This document shows, piece after piece, positions 41,077 to 50,080 of a DNA stretch of 54,585 nt. The DNA lies in contig JAZOMX010000005.1 in NCBI GenBank assembly GCA_045654245.1, forward strand, positions 1 to 54,585, given 5' to 3'. The stretch comes from UBA10677 sp045654245 (GTDB lineage: Bacteria > Bacillota > Clostridia > Christensenellales > Pumilibacteraceae). Below the pieces are notes generated by a model, which ran no database searches, had not been told where the DNA came from, and was given only the letters and a program-made list of their open reading frames with translations. The position numbers and the translations under genes are program-made. The first letter of the stretch is position 1; every line of letters starts with the position of its first letter.

Positions 41077-41796
41077 ATGTTAAGTTGGTTAAAAGAAAAC
41101 TGGTTACCTCTGTTATCCGTTGCAATCGTTATCGCGCTCGTCATAGTAGTTTTTGCAATCGCAAAAAAGCAAGGTAAAAACGCTCGCTCATCAACGCGCG
41201 AACTCACTTTCGGCGCAGTTTGTATAGCAACCGCTTTTGCTTTGTCCTTTTTTGGTTACGGATTACCTCAAGGCGGAACGATTACACCTGCCTCCGTTCT
41301 TCCGATTATGCTCTACTGTCACTATTTCGGAATTAAAAAAGGCGCTGTAATTTGCTTGGCGTTTACGCTTTTGCAATTTATGCAAAACCCGTACCTCCTC
41401 ACCCCTTTCCAGGTTATCCTAGACTACTTTATCCCCTATCTTGCGCTTGTTTTCGTTGCGGTTATTCCTTTCAACAACGAAAAATACTCGGCGCTTATAA
41501 AAGAGGATAAACCCGTTATCTATTCGCATATCGGTATATTTGCAGGTGGCGCAATATACGCTATCGTTAGATATGCAAGTCACGTTCTTTCGGGAGCAAT
41601 CTTCTTTGGCGAATACGCTTGGGCTGGCTGGGGCGCTTGGCCGTACAGCCTCGTTTACAACCTTTTCTCCGTTATTGATGCAGTTATCGCTATTGCCGTT
41701 GGTTTTGCGTTGTTATCAAATAAGGCTTTTAATACTTTTATGACTAAATCTTTTAACGGATTGCAAAATTCCACAAGAACCCAAGAAAACGATTAG
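41077..41796 (+). CDS. thiT: Thiamine transporter ThiT (ECF S component)
   Basis: A 239-aa membrane protein. After an extra N-terminal TM segment it shows the ThiT pattern: ELTFGAVCIATAFALSFFGYGLPQGGTITPASVLPIML, then FQVILDYFIPYLALVF and RYASHVLSGAIFFGEYAW. It binds thiamine and works with a shared ECF energising module encoded elsewhere. The start is the ATG after aaagga at 41065-41070; the longer frame from 40987 begins inside the riboswitch. Its last 81 bp overlap the 3' end of ftsW on the other strand. Confidence 0.93.
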   Translation: MLSWLKENWLPLLSVAIVIALVIVVFAIAKKQGKNARSSTRELTFGAVCIATAFALSFFGYGLPQGGTITPASVLPIMLYCHYFGIKKGAVICLAFTLLQFMQNPYLLTPFQVILDYFIPYLALVFVAVIPFNNEKYSALIKEDKPVIYSHIGIFAGGAIYAIVRYASHVLSGAIFFGEYAWAGWGAWPYSLVYNLFSVIDAVIAIAVGFALLSNKAFNTFMTKSFNGLQNSTRTQEND

Positions 41797-42837
41797 ACTA
41801 CTACTTCCTGCACTAACGAAAGGCAACGGTAGTCCAGTAGGCGGAATAGTTCCACTTACTACCGCAATATTTATAAGAGTTTGTATCGCTATAATCGACG
41901 CTATACCAGACGCTAAATAGCACCCTAATCTATCAGAAGAAGATAACGCTATTTTCACAGCGCGCACGACGATTATTATATACAGCGTAATTACGCCCAA
42001 AACCCCAAAAAAGCCTAGTTCTTCCCCTATCACGCTTAGAATAAAATCACTTTCAGCAAAGGGTAAGAACAGGTATTTTTGGCGTGACGAAAAAAGCCCC
42101 ACGCCAAATGCTCCTCCACTTCCTAATGCGTAAAACGACTGGATTAGTTGGTATCCTTCGTCAAGCGGAGACGACCACGGGTCTAAAAATGCGGTAAGTC
42201 TAGCCATACGATACGGCTCTAAAACGATTAATAGTGGCACTAATAAAACTAACGGTGCAATTAGCATTACGAAATGTTTAATTCTCGTTCCACCGATAAA
42301 AAGCATTGTTAACATCAGTAGCGCCATACACATAGTAATCGACATATTCGGTTCTAAAATAATGAGTACGCACATACTTCCGCCCACTACAATTATGGGT
42401 AAAATTCCTAGTAGCGTATTCATTTTTTTATGTCGCCGAGCCATATAATCGGATACGAAAATTATAAAACCGAACTTCGCTATTTCACTTGCTTGCACGG
42501 TAAAAAACGGTAATCTTATCCAGCGTTTCGCTCCGTAATTTTCTACGCCTATTCCGGGAACGAATACTAAAATTAAAAGAGCGTACGAAATTATCAGTAG
42601 TAAATATTTAAACTTTGCAACCTTATGATAATCTATCACGCTTAGTGCGAGCATTAGCATACCGCCTAGAAGTACACCTATAATCTGCTTATAAAGATAA
42701 TAATACTCGTTTCCATAGTTTACCTCGGCGTAATAACTACTTGCCGAATACACCATTATTACGCCGAAAGAAACGAGAAAAAGCACGCTAAATAAAAGTG
42801 TTTTATCTATCTTGCCGTAACGCTCATCTCGTTTCAC
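41716..42837 (-). CDS. ftsW: SEDS peptidoglycan polymerase FtsW/SpoVE-like
   Basis: A 373-aa SEDS protein with ten hydrophobic segments, the glycosyltransferase that works with a class B PBP during septum or spore cortex synthesis. Family signatures include SASSYYAEVNYGNEYYYLYKQ, QASEIAKFGFIIFVSDY and PSPLDEGYQLIQS-type (DPWSSPLDEGYQLIQSFYALGSGGAFGVG). The terminal motif reads LPLPFVSAGSSSLIV, where relatives have FISYGGSS. It could be FtsW or SpoVE; the location beside murD fits either. The start overlaps the murD stop by 14 bp; the end is antisense to thiT. Confidence 0.92.
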   Translation of the reverse strand: MKRDERYGKIDKTLLFSVLFLVSFGVIMVYSASSYYAEVNYGNEYYYLYKQIIGVLLGGMLMLALSVIDYHKVAKFKYLLLIISYALLILVFVPGIGVENYGAKRWIRLPFFTVQASEIAKFGFIIFVSDYMARRHKKMNTLLGILPIIVVGGSMCVLIILEPNMSITMCMALLMLTMLFIGGTRIKHFVMLIAPLVLLVPLLIVLEPYRMARLTAFLDPWSSPLDEGYQLIQSFYALGSGGAFGVGLFSSRQKYLFLPFAESDFILSVIGEELGFFGVLGVITLYIIIVVRAVKIALSSSDRLGCYLASGIASIIAIQTLINIAVVSGTIPPTGLPLPFVSAGSSSLIVFLGSCGILQSVKRFSHKSIKSLI

Positions 42838-44089
42838 TTTTCTTTATTTCCTCGAATATTTTTTCAAACGCCTCGCCACGCTTTTTGTAGTTTTCATACG
42901 CGTCGAAACTAGCCGAGGCAGGCGAAAAAAGTACGCAATCCGCTCCGCTATGATACGCCTCGCAAACTGCTGAAGAAAGTTTATCAAACTTAACGATTTT
43001 GTAAAATCCGTTTCGTCTTGCCGAGTCTATAATTTTATCCGCATTTTCGCCCACGACACAAATTTTTTTAAGATTATTAGGAATATCGGCGAACAGTTCG
43101 TCGAATGAACAACCTTTATCGCTACCACCGACGATTAACGCGTAAGGCATTTCCATAGATTGCATACCCGCTTTAGTTGCGCCTATATTCGTACCTTTAG
43201 AGTCGTTATAAAAACTTATTCCTTTTACGCTACCTAAGTATTTTATGCGGTGATTAGGCGGAGTGAACTCGCTTAGCACTTCCCTTATATCCTCGTTATT
43301 AACGCCCAGTAATTTTGCTATCGCAACTGCAATCAATATATTTTTTAGATTATGTAATCCGCGAAGTCTAATTCGTCTGACTTCTCCCACCTCTTCGTCG
43401 TACCAAAATATCTTTTTACCATCCGTCCACGAACCCTTCACTTTTCCTTTGACCGAAGTGTAAATTACGGTTGCGTCGTGAGTAAAATCGGACAATAAAT
43501 ATAGCGGTATGTCTTCGCAAGGCATAATTAAAAAGTCGTCCTTCGTTTGATTTTTCGCAATCTTTAGTTTCTCCTTAGCATAAGTTACGATATCTCCGTG
43601 ACGGTCAATATGGTCACAGTCAATATTCGTTATTGCGCTTATACACGGCTTGAACGAGCGAATATTTTCCAGTTGGAAACTTGAGGTTTCGCATACGAAA
43701 ATACTTTTATCATCTAGCGCGTCACGAGAAAACGAACGACCTATATTACCAGTTACGCATACGGAATACTTCTTTTCAAGTAGTTTTGTCGTTAAAAGCG
43801 AGGTCGTAGTTTTGCCGTTCGTTCCGGTAATAGCAATATACGGGGAACGGCAAAGTCGAGAGCCTAGTTCTATTTCGGAAATAATTTTATCCCCAAAAAT
43901 AGAAAAAATATCGTGCGATTTGCTCACGCCCGGACTTACGACGACCAAATCATAATCGCCGTTTTTTGCTAAATCAAAGTCGTTATCGTCACATTGTGTA
44001 ACGGATACTCCTTTTTGGCGTAGCGCATAACACGCCCCGTCTCCACTTACACCCTTTCCAAATACTAGCGCATTTATTATTCCGTCCAT
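42824..44089 (-). CDS. murD: UDP-N-acetylmuramoyl-L-alanine:D-glutamate ligase MurD
   Basis: A 421-aa Mur ligase that adds D-Glu to UDP-MurNAc-L-Ala. It has the N-terminal VFGKGVSGDGACYALRQKG, the ATP loop ITGTNGKTTTSLL, and central CETSSFQLENI and NIDCDHIDRHG. The C-terminal ligase domain includes DSKGTNIGATKAGM and VGGSDKG. The start is the ATG after aaaggag; an in-frame extension to 44209 overlaps mraY and is rejected. It lies 59 bp after mraY and is coupled to ftsW. Confidence 0.96.
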   Translation of the reverse strand: MDGIINALVFGKGVSGDGACYALRQKGVSVTQCDDNDFDLAKNGDYDLVVVSPGVSKSHDIFSIFGDKIISEIELGSRLCRSPYIAITGTNGKTTTSLLTTKLLEKKYSVCVTGNIGRSFSRDALDDKSIFVCETSSFQLENIRSFKPCISAITNIDCDHIDRHGDIVTYAKEKLKIAKNQTKDDFLIMPCEDIPLYLLSDFTHDATVIYTSVKGKVKGSWTDGKKIFWYDEEVGEVRRIRLRGLHNLKNILIAVAIAKLLGVNNEDIREVLSEFTPPNHRIKYLGSVKGISFYNDSKGTNIGATKAGMQSMEMPYALIVGGSDKGCSFDELFADIPNNLKKICVVGENADKIIDSARRNGFYKIVKFDKLSSAVCEAYHSGADCVLFSPASASFDAYENYKKRGEAFEKIFEEIKKSETR

Positions 44090-44148
44090 AAAAAATCTCC
44101 TTTCGTTTGCTAATAAATTGTACGCCAGAGCGGAAAAGAATAACACTA

Positions 44149-45147
44149 TTATAACGAAAATATCGTAACGAATAGCGTCGTTGCGCCCACGAAGAAGGTT
44201 ATCCCGCAATATAGAGCAACGATTTTATTTTCGTGCATACCCTTGCGCTCTAAATGATGATGGAAAGGCGCCATTAAAAATACGCGTTTTTTCGTTTTCT
44301 TATAGTAACAAACTTGTATTATGACCGAAATGCAACTAAAAAGATAAACTACGCCAACGAGTGGAGCAATAAGTGAAGTTTTAGTCAATACGGCAAGTCC
44401 AGCAAGCGCTCCGCCCAAAGCAAGCGAGCCCGTATCGCCCATAAAAATCGTTGCTGGAAATCCATTGTATAGCAAAAATCCCATAAGCGAGCCGATTAGC
44501 GCTAAACAAAAATAAATCAAGTTGACGTTCTCTTGTCTTTCGACAAGCGATAGTCCTAACGAATAAGATGCAAAACCTAGTAGCGCCGTAAAAAATACGG
44601 TATAAATTACAGCCGTTCCGCCTGCAAGCCCGTCTAGTCCGTCCGTTAAATTTACGGCGTTGGAAAAAGCAACGAAAACTAGCGAATAAAAAGGCAAAGC
44701 GAATACACCGATTGATATTTCTTTATAGGTGAACGGTAGATATAGTTTGTCCCCTACTAGCCCGTTATTACTAGCGAATACGGATACGATTATCGATACG
44801 GCAAGTTGAAAGACTATCTTTTGCCAAGGACGAAGTCCCTCGTTTCGATGAAATGCGATTTTTATAAAATCATCAAAAAAACCTACCGTTCCAAAGCCGA
44901 AAATAATCAAAAGCAAAAGTCTTGCAAGCGTTGCGTTCCCACGAAAAAAGAACAGCGCCGTTATTATGGTAGATAGGACGAACGCAATTCCTCCCATAGT
45001 TGGCGTACCACTCTTTCCAGCGTGGTTTTCCACGTACGACAATATGGTTTGGCGTAATTTCATACGCATTGCAATTTTTCTAACTAAGGGCGTTAAAATT
45101 GCGCTTATTACAAACGAACAAATTAGTGCTAATAAGTACTTCGGCAT
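44149..45147 (-). CDS. mraY: Phospho-N-acetylmuramoyl-pentapeptide transferase MraY
   Basis: A 332-aa integral membrane enzyme with ten TM segments that moves phospho-MurNAc-pentapeptide to undecaprenyl phosphate, giving lipid I. Conserved motifs: GTPTMGGIAF, GFFDDFIKI, NAVNLTDGLDGLAGG (catalytic Asp), FMGDTGSLALGG and MAPFHHHLERKG. The start overlaps the murE stop as TAATG. murF, normally between murE and mraY, is absent. Confidence 0.97.
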   Translation of the reverse strand: MPKYLLALICSFVISAILTPLVRKIAMRMKLRQTILSYVENHAGKSGTPTMGGIAFVLSTIITALFFFRGNATLARLLLLIIFGFGTVGFFDDFIKIAFHRNEGLRPWQKIVFQLAVSIIVSVFASNNGLVGDKLYLPFTYKEISIGVFALPFYSLVFVAFSNAVNLTDGLDGLAGGTAVIYTVFFTALLGFASYSLGLSLVERQENVNLIYFCLALIGSLMGFLLYNGFPATIFMGDTGSLALGGALAGLAVLTKTSLIAPLVGVVYLFSCISVIIQVCYYKKTKKRVFLMAPFHHHLERKGMHENKIVALYCGITFFVGATTLFVTIFSL

Positions 45148-46535
45148 TAGTTTTCTCCAAGTAATGTTTTTACGATTTCTTCGTCGCTATACGGAATTTT
45201 CTCTCCATTGATTTCCATAAAGTTCTCGTTCCCCTTTCCAGCAATCACCAAACTGTCGCCGTTAGCGAGGGAATTAAACGCCTTTTCAATAGCACAGAGA
45301 CGATTCAGCACTATATAATATTTATCTTTTTCAGTCTCTTTTATTCCACTTGCAATATCGTTTATTATATCAAGCGGGTTTTCGTTTCGAGGATTGTCGC
45401 TAGTTAAAAAAACTAAGTCCGCAATAGACGCGCTTTTCGCCATAAGCGGGCGTTTACTCTTATCTCGATTTCCGCCACAGCCGAACACGACCAAAACTCT
45501 ACCAGTAGTTATTTCTCGAACGGTGGAAAGTAGTTTACTTAGTCCATCAGGCGTATGCGCAAAGTCAATAATGACGCTCGCTTTTTTCGTCTTAATCGTA
45601 ACGAATCGCCCGTCAACCGAGTTGAGCGAAGATAACCCCTTTTGAATATCAGAAATGGAGATAGCCAACGTTTTTGCACAGTAAATCGCACATAAAGCGT
45701 TTTCGATATTATATTTTCCGGGAAGATTTATGCTGAATTTTTGCTCTTCTCCGTCAAGATTAACTCTAATTTTACTTCCGACTATCGTAATTTCGTCAAT
45801 AATTACGCTATCTATATCGTAGCCTAGCGCATCATACTTTTTTGAAATCTCCCGTCCCGTTTCATCACCAAGATTGACGACGACGTTTTTTGAGCGCTCG
45901 AAAAGTTTTAACTTTGCTTTTTTATACTCGTTCATACTGCCGAAAAAGTCGAGGTGGTCCTGCGTTAAATTAGTAAACGCCGAAACGAGAAAATCTATTC
46001 CGTCTAATTTGTCTAGCGCAAGCGCGTGCGCCGACGCCTCAATTATTACGAATTCGATTTTCTCTGCAAGCATTTTATAAAACAACTGGTGCAAGTCGTC
46101 GGGGTCTGGCGTGGTTAAATTAGTTTCTTCTTTTCGTCCGTTAATAACTGCACCGTTAGTTCCTATCACACCAACGCTTTTTCCTGCGTTTTTCAGTATG
46201 CTCGCTAGCATATATGAAGTCGTCGTTTTGCCGTTCGTTCCAGTAATTGCAATAACTTTAAGTTTATCGCAAGCGTTCGAGTAAAATCTTTTACTTGCAA
46301 GCGCAAACGCCGAACGAGTATTTTTTGCATAAATCAAAGGAATAGAACTATTAAAGCGATATTCACCAACTATCGCCCGTGCTTTTTTGCACGCAAAATT
46401 CATATACGTACTATCGTTTTTATGGAGAAAGAACAAATCTCCATCTTTCAATTTACTTAGATTGCACGAAATTCCAGATACATTGATAGAGGCGTATTCC
46501 CCTTTATATTCATCTAACAAATCGCCTATTTTCAT
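45147..46535 (-). CDS. murE: UDP-MurNAc-tripeptide synthetase MurE (meso-DAP type)
   Basis: A 462-aa Mur ligase that adds the third stem-peptide residue. The ATP loop is ITGTNGKTTTSYM (about 97-109), and the carbamylated Lys region is SMNEYKKAKLKLF. The specificity motif DNPR (380-383) is that of meso-diaminopimelate-adding enzymes, so the cell wall is predicted to be DAP type. It is coupled by TAATG overlaps to spoVD upstream and mraY downstream. Confidence 0.95.
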   Translation of the reverse strand: MKIGDLLDEYKGEYASINVSGISCNLSKLKDGDLFFLHKNDSTYMNFACKKARAIVGEYRFNSSIPLIYAKNTRSAFALASKRFYSNACDKLKVIAITGTNGKTTTSYMLASILKNAGKSVGVIGTNGAVINGRKEETNLTTPDPDDLHQLFYKMLAEKIEFVIIEASAHALALDKLDGIDFLVSAFTNLTQDHLDFFGSMNEYKKAKLKLFERSKNVVVNLGDETGREISKKYDALGYDIDSVIIDEITIVGSKIRVNLDGEEQKFSINLPGKYNIENALCAIYCAKTLAISISDIQKGLSSLNSVDGRFVTIKTKKASVIIDFAHTPDGLSKLLSTVREITTGRVLVVFGCGGNRDKSKRPLMAKSASIADLVFLTSDNPRNENPLDIINDIASGIKETEKDKYYIVLNRLCAIEKAFNSLANGDSLVIAGKGNENFMEINGEKIPYSDEEIVKTLLGEN

Positions 46536-48430
46536 TACTCAGTCCTCAACAATACTATATCGCCTTTCTTTACTTTTTCGCCAAAATAAGGCACTGATAC
46601 GACTACTTTTTCACCCTCGCCCGCTATCTCGCATTTAAGATTTGCTTTTTTAATTTCCTCGATTGCACTAGCAACGCTTAATCCTTCGACGAAAGGCATA
46701 CTCGTATATTCTTGTTCGCCCTCGATTACAGATGGAAGTATCTTTTCATACTCAAAAATCTTGGAAAACACCTGTCCCACAAAAGGGGCTGAAACGATAC
46801 TTCCGTAATATGCGTAACTATTCGGCTCGTCAACAATCATTAAGATTGCATACTTTGGATTTTTAGCAGGCGCAAAGCCAACGAAAGAAGAAATATATTT
46901 TCCTTGCGCAATCGCTCCGTCTTCATACTTTTGCGCCGTACCCGTTTTACCGGCTATTTGATATCCAACAACACTTGCTTTCTTTCCACTACCCTCGGAA
47001 ACGACCTTTTCAAGCAAATTACACATAGTTTCGCTCGTTTTTGCGCTCAATACCCTTTTTTCGTTGCTCGAAAACGAATATATTTCGTTACCGAGCGAAT
47101 CGCTTATCTTATTTACGAAATGAGGCGTTACCGATTTTCCTCCGTTTGCAACCGTACAAACCCCACTGAGGAGTTGCAAAGGCGTTACGGCAATTGCTTG
47201 ACCAAACCCTATTCTAGCAAGGTCAACCGTTTTTACCGCTTTTTGATTCATAAGTAGCCCGATACTCTCCGAGTAAAAATCAACTCCCGTCTTTTGCCCA
47301 AACCCAAATTTTTTTAATCCGTCGTAAAAACTATCCGTACCTAGTTTTTGCGCTAAATCCATAAACACGCAGTTGCAACTATTCTTTACACCCTCGCCTA
47401 GTGTTTGCGTGCCGTGTCCTATCGTTCGCCAGCATTTAATCCTATTTCCGTCAACTACTCTATACCCAGGGCAAAAGAAAGAGTTTTTCTCGCTTACTAC
47501 CCCTTTTTCTAGAGCAAGCGCCGTCGTAAATATCTTAAAAGTCGAGCCCGGCTCATAAACGTCGGTAATCATACTGTTCTTACTATAAGCATTTAACATA
47601 TTTATATCGTTTCGTGGAATATCCGTCATATCGTATGAGGGAGAAAACGCCATAGCCGTGATTGCACCCGTGTCAACTTCCATAACCAACATTGAAGTTC
47701 TCTTTGCGTTCCACTCGATTTTTGCACTCCGTACGGCGCTTTCTACAAAGCCTTGTATCGTAAGGTCTAGCCCTGTTACTAGGTTTGCGCCCGTGATTGA
47801 TGGCAAATACCTAGTAGTGCGCTCTTCTAATTCTTTGCCCTTATTATCCGTTTCGGTCAACGAAACACCGTTTACCCCTCTTAGAAATTTATCATAATAT
47901 CCCTCAAGCCCGTTTTGTCCTTCGTTATCTATATTCGTATAACCAACCACTTGAGCAAGATAGTCGCTATACGGGTAATTACGAGCCGAATCCACCGAAA
48001 AATATACGCCGTTTAAGTTTTGATTGCGAAGTTCGTTACCGAGGCTAAATTCTACTCCTTTCTTTACCGTAATTTCGCCCACTTTCGACGATTTTATTTT
48101 GTTTAGTAATTTATTCTTGTCGAGCGACAACGCCGTAGCAAGCGCAGTACTTACTTTTTCCGCATCAGTAACCGCTTGTGGTCGAATATAAACGGTAAAA
48201 ACTTCTTTACTATCTACTATTGCATTTCCATTTCTATCGTAAATCGTTCCGCGTTTTGCTTTTAACGGCAAATCTCGATACCATTGACTAGTCGCTCTAC
48301 TCGATAACGAATCGCCTATTACGATTTGAACAAAGAAAAGCCTACCTAAAATTATGCAAAACGAAAGAAAAACTACGACTAGCGCAATCGTTAGTCTCCG
48401 TCTAATGCTAACGATACTGTTCGTTTTCAA
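46535..48430 (-). CDS. spoVD: Class B penicillin-binding protein, SpoVD/FtsI-like, with PASTA domain
   Basis: A 631-aa transpeptidase. One N-terminal TM (about 12-37) is followed by a PBP dimerisation domain (RGTIYDRNGNAIVDS) and a transpeptidase domain with S*TFK (Ser~296), SCN (~351) and KTGTA (~495). A single C-terminal PASTA domain (PFVEGLSVASAIEEIKKANLKCEIAGEGEKVV) is typical of SpoVD. The start is placed at TTG 5 nt after ggagg; a GTG 12 nt upstream overlaps that site. It may serve vegetative division, the spore cortex, or both, since no second class B PBP is visible here. Two terminator hairpins lie just upstream. Confidence 0.92.
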   Translation of the reverse strand: MKTNSIVSIRRRLTIALVVVFLSFCIILGRLFFVQIVIGDSLSSRATSQWYRDLPLKAKRGTIYDRNGNAIVDSKEVFTVYIRPQAVTDAEKVSTALATALSLDKNKLLNKIKSSKVGEITVKKGVEFSLGNELRNQNLNGVYFSVDSARNYPYSDYLAQVVGYTNIDNEGQNGLEGYYDKFLRGVNGVSLTETDNKGKELEERTTRYLPSITGANLVTGLDLTIQGFVESAVRSAKIEWNAKRTSMLVMEVDTGAITAMAFSPSYDMTDIPRNDINMLNAYSKNSMITDVYEPGSTFKIFTTALALEKGVVSEKNSFFCPGYRVVDGNRIKCWRTIGHGTQTLGEGVKNSCNCVFMDLAQKLGTDSFYDGLKKFGFGQKTGVDFYSESIGLLMNQKAVKTVDLARIGFGQAIAVTPLQLLSGVCTVANGGKSVTPHFVNKISDSLGNEIYSFSSNEKRVLSAKTSETMCNLLEKVVSEGSGKKASVVGYQIAGKTGTAQKYEDGAIAQGKYISSFVGFAPAKNPKYAILMIVDEPNSYAYYGSIVSAPFVGQVFSKIFEYEKILPSVIEGEQEYTSMPFVEGLSVASAIEEIKKANLKCEIAGEGEKVVVSVPYFGEKVKKGDIVLLRTE

Positions 48431-48448
48431 ATACGCCTCCACACAAAA

Positions 48449-48477
48449 AAAGTTTCGGTATATTTTATGACCGAAAC
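48449..48477 (-). terminator. Leader terminator immediately upstream of spoVD
   Basis: On the minus strand AGTTTCGGT and ACCGAAACT pair with a 10-nt loop and are followed by six T, then gtgtggagg (the spoVD ribosome binding site). No open promoter lies between this hairpin and the start codon. Confidence 0.75.
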
Positions 48478-48504
48478 TCGTGCTTTATTACTCTATGAAA
48501 ACAA

Positions 48505-48540
48505 ACAAAAAAAACACTTATCTAATGATAAGTGTTTTTA
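48505..48540 (-). terminator. Intrinsic terminator after the ftsL-like gene
   Basis: On the minus strand aaaaacacttatc/gataagtgttttt is a 13-bp perfect stem with a tetraloop and a T8 tract, 13 nt after the ftsL-like stop. Confidence 0.85.
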
Positions 48541-48553
48541 CTTTTATCTAAAA

Positions 48554-49135
48554 TTAACCGAAAATTCCACCTACGAAATCACAAAACTTGTCAAATCCGT
48601 TAGTCTTAGCGGTATATTCTGGTTTTGATACGAGTTCGATTAGGTCAATCGCCGTTGCGCCCTCGCTTACCTGCATACCTAGTTCGCTCGCAATACTTGC
48701 AATCGTCTCGTCTTCGCCAAGATATGCTAGCGTTTCGTTTTGAGCGGTTAGAACTTCGCTTTGCGCACTTAAAGTGTTTTCAAGCGAAAGCACTTCCTTA
48801 GAAGTTCTCGTTATCGCTAGACCAGTTATCATAACAATCATAGCCAAAATAAACGCCGTTGCCATATAAACGTAAAGCATTACTTTTGCTCTGCTAGAAA
48901 GTTTTTGCTCTTCTTTCTTTTCCACTTCACGCTCTTTTTCGCTAGAGATAGTAGGCATTGCTTCCCTTTTCTCTACGGGCGCAACAGTAGTTGCTACTGC
49001 GTCTGCAAAAGGCTTTACTTCAACGTCGGAGTTAATCGAGATAGTTCTTTCAACGGGCGCAATTCTCTTTACGCTACGAGTAGTGTAAGATACTGTTCCG
49101 CGCTCTACGTCTATTGCTCTGCTCGTCGTTATCAT
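48554..49135 (-). CDS. FtsL-like bitopic division protein
   Basis: A 193-aa protein between rsmH and the class B PBP, the place of ftsL in Firmicutes. The N-terminal ~80 residues are hydrophilic and cytoplasmic (much longer than usual), one TM helix lies at ~84-108 (VMLYVYMATAFILAMIVMITGLAI), and a leucine-zipper-like segment follows (EVLSLENTLSAQSEVLTAQNETLAYL). The tail is acidic and ends VGGIFG. FtsL proteins are poorly conserved, so the assignment rests on topology and context. The ribosome binding site agaggga supports the start. Its transcription unit with mraZ and rsmH ends at a strong terminator. Confidence 0.75.
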   Translation of the reverse strand: MITTSRAIDVERGTVSYTTRSVKRIAPVERTISINSDVEVKPFADAVATTVAPVEKREAMPTISSEKEREVEKKEEQKLSSRAKVMLYVYMATAFILAMIVMITGLAITRTSKEVLSLENTLSAQSEVLTAQNETLAYLGEDETIASIASELGMQVSEGATAIDLIELVSKPEYTAKTNGFDKFCDFVGGIFG

Positions 49136-49158
49136 AATTTGTCCCTCTCTTTTTTTTA

Positions 49159-50079
49159 TTACAGCATTTCTATTACTCGTAGCGTAGCGCTGTTACTACG
49201 CGAGTTGTTTTCAAGTTCTTGCTTACTTGCTTTATATTTTCCAATAAGTTTTGCCGTCGCTTTGTGTCCACAAACGCATATCGGCGATTTCTTATCGCAA
49301 ATGCAGTCGGTACAAAGAAGTTTGAAAGTTTGTTTTACTATTCTGTCTTCTAGCGAGTGAAAGGTAATAACGGCTAATCTTGCTCCGCTTTTAAGTCTTC
49401 CTGCTAGAGTTTCAAGCGCCTCCGAAAGTCCGTCTAGTTCTCCGTTCACCTCAATTCGCAACGCTTGAAAAGTTTTTTTCGCCGGGTGACCTTGACGCTG
49501 ATAAAAATCAGGAGTGCTTTTCTTTATTATTTCTACTAGTTCAAGCGTCGTATTTATTCGCTTTACTTTACGCGCTTTCACTATTCCGGAGGCGATAGAG
49601 CGAGCAAAACGCTCTTCTCCGTACTTAAACAAGATTTCTACGAGTTCCTTTTCGCTATAATCGTTGACGATATCAAGCGCTTTTATTCCCTCGCTAGAGT
49701 CCATTCTCATATCAAGTTCGCCGTCGAATCGATATGAAAAACCTCTGCTTGGCTCGTCGATTTGATGCGACGATATTCCTAGGTCCAAAAGCGCGCCGTC
49801 GATTTTATCTATTCCTAATTCGTCGAGAACTTCGCCCACTCTTTTAAAGTTACTCTTTACTAGAGTGTATCCCGCTAGTCCTTTTTCCTCAAACCGCTTA
49901 GTTGCCTCGGCTATTGCTTCACTATCACGGTCAGTTGCGATTAGTTTTCCCTTTCTTAGTAGTATTCCTTCGGAGTGTCCACCGCCACCAAGCGTGCCGT
50001 CGAAATATGTTCCGCCCTCTTTTACCGAAAGAGCATCCATACACTCGTCAAAAAGTACTGGAATATGATACTCACTCAT
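49159..50079 (-). CDS. rsmH: 16S rRNA (cytosine(1402)-N4)-methyltransferase RsmH
   Basis: A 306-aa SAM-dependent methyltransferase (MraW). It has EYHIPVLFDECMDAL at the start, SAM-binding YFDGTLGGGGHSEGILL, ALLDLGISSHQIDEPSRGFSYRFDGELDMRMD, and KKTFQALRIEVNGEL. Length is normal. It lies 1 bp after mraZ and 23 bp before the ftsL-like gene, the conserved start of the dcw cluster. Confidence 0.97.
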   Translation of the reverse strand: MSEYHIPVLFDECMDALSVKEGGTYFDGTLGGGGHSEGILLRKGKLIATDRDSEAIAEATKRFEEKGLAGYTLVKSNFKRVGEVLDELGIDKIDGALLDLGISSHQIDEPSRGFSYRFDGELDMRMDSSEGIKALDIVNDYSEKELVEILFKYGEERFARSIASGIVKARKVKRINTTLELVEIIKKSTPDFYQRQGHPAKKTFQALRIEVNGELDGLSEALETLAGRLKSGARLAVITFHSLEDRIVKQTFKLLCTDCICDKKSPICVCGHKATAKLIGKYKASKQELENNSRSNSATLRVIEML

Positions 50080-50080
50080 A

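Noticed and set aside
44090..44209. N-terminal extension of MurD
   Set aside because: It overlaps the mraY 3' end; an aaaggag ribosome binding site marks the ATG at 44089.
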